Shown here: positions 63,720-64,000 of the stretch, one piece after another
Position numbering within the stretch: the first letter of the stretch is position 1
How the letters are laid out: each line of letters starts with the position of its first letter
Assembly: GCA_947095535.1 (NCBI GenBank)
Contig: OX352773.1
Span: 210,262,093 to 210,326,092, forward strand
From: Poecilobothrus nobilitatus
Lineage: Eukaryota; Arthropoda; Insecta; Diptera; Dolichopodidae
Length of the DNA stretch: 64,000 nucleotides
Direction: 5' to 3'
Program-made: the position numbers and the translations under genes
The notes under the pieces: generated by a model
The model's input: only the letters and a program-made list of their open reading frames with translations
What the model was told of the DNA's origin: nothing
Database searches by the model: none

Positions 63720-63920
63720 ACTATAATAATAGATTATTTTTTGAGTTATCGTGCGGACTGACGAAAGGACACACGTACATGGTTTAATTGACTTAGAATT
63801 CGTTTCTGATCCGATGCATACACTTAAATCTATATCTAGCTAGACTCCTTTAACGTATCAAAAACCTAATGGCAAATTTATTATACCTTTGAATATTTAT
63901 GTTCATACGGCTATAAAAAG
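63720..63920 (+). mobile_element. DINE-like repeat tail
   Basis: It repeats the right end of the copy at 29.88-30.05 kb in order: 'gtgcggactgacgaaaggac' for the GACGGAC block, 'acatggtttaattgacttag', 'tctgatccgatgcatacac', 'atctatatctagct', then 'ttattatacc' and 'catacggctataaaaag'. It is more diverged than that copy. Confidence 0.6.
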
Positions 63921-64000
63921 AAGTTTTTGTATAGATGACCATTTTTTTAAATAAAAAACCAAAAACCCAAACTCATAACGTAATTTGCTCGTCTGAAAAT

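Noticed and set aside
1..64000. Search for CRISPR arrays, operons, ribosome binding sites and prophage
   Set aside because: The DNA is clearly eukaryotic (spliced gene, LINEs, Tc1, eukaryotic tRNA); the tandem repeats present lack the constant-repeat, variable-spacer layout.

Overview
The window is very AT-rich, non-bacterial DNA. It has long intergenic or intronic tracts, homopolymer runs, a short GT-AG intron of 68 bases, a metazoan-type tRNA-Gly(GCC) gene, and many degraded transposons. The transposon mix is Tc1 and mariner-type elements, PIF/Harbinger-like MITEs with TWA target duplications, truncated non-LTR retrotransposons, and repeats carrying GACGGACGGAC blocks and 'atacccg' ends like fly DINE-1/INE-1 repeats. 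This points to an insect, most likely a fly; the species cannot be fixed from sequence alone.

Gene content is low. The only well-supported protein gene is a two-exon coiled-coil protein on the minus strand (4851-6997, 692 residues, not recognised). The only RNA gene seen is tRNA-Gly(GCC) at 38619-38689. Several isolated stretches look like single exons because they combine a pyrimidine tract plus AG, coding-like composition and locally raised GC: 3020-3070 (-), 27729-27823 (+), 42655-42735 (+), 51061-51300 (+) and 55314-55429 (+). If real, the window may lie inside introns of long genes on both strands. They are given low confidence.

Layout: 1-1270 degenerate DINE-like repeat; 1768-2710 internally deleted mariner-type element; 4851-6997 coiled-coil gene; 8390-8845 two palindromic repeats; 10242-10449 a near-perfect long hairpin; 12165-12935 LINE relic; 20705-21487 Harbinger-like MITE; 22399-24229 Tc1 element with long terminal repeats and a damaged transposase; 24484-24855 LINE 3' end; 28470-31690 two DINE-like repeats facing each other; 33246-34112 fold-back element A; 34149-35309 LINE insertion with a target duplication; tRNA at 38.6 kb; LINE relics at 39.1 and 45.2-46.1 kb; 48012-48761 element B; 52470-54365 nested inverted repeat holding element C; 58290-58484 one-armed copy D; 59078-59337 Harbinger-like MITE; 61271-62160 element E; 63720-63920 DINE-like tail.

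The most interesting signal is a dispersed family of fold-back elements (A, B, C, E and partial D). Each has inverted arms built of short degenerate repeats of the CCAAAATCCC / GGGATTTTGG type. The arms enclose a core of 79-145-base minisatellite units that is recognisably the same in all copies. Four copies are flanked by perfect 9-base direct repeats (TTATTAAAG, GCAGGAAAT, GTTTTAATA, TTTTTACAT), the duplication length known for Drosophila Foldback and Mutator-type transposons. The arms differ strongly between copies while the core is shared. No transposase is visible, so these would be non-autonomous.
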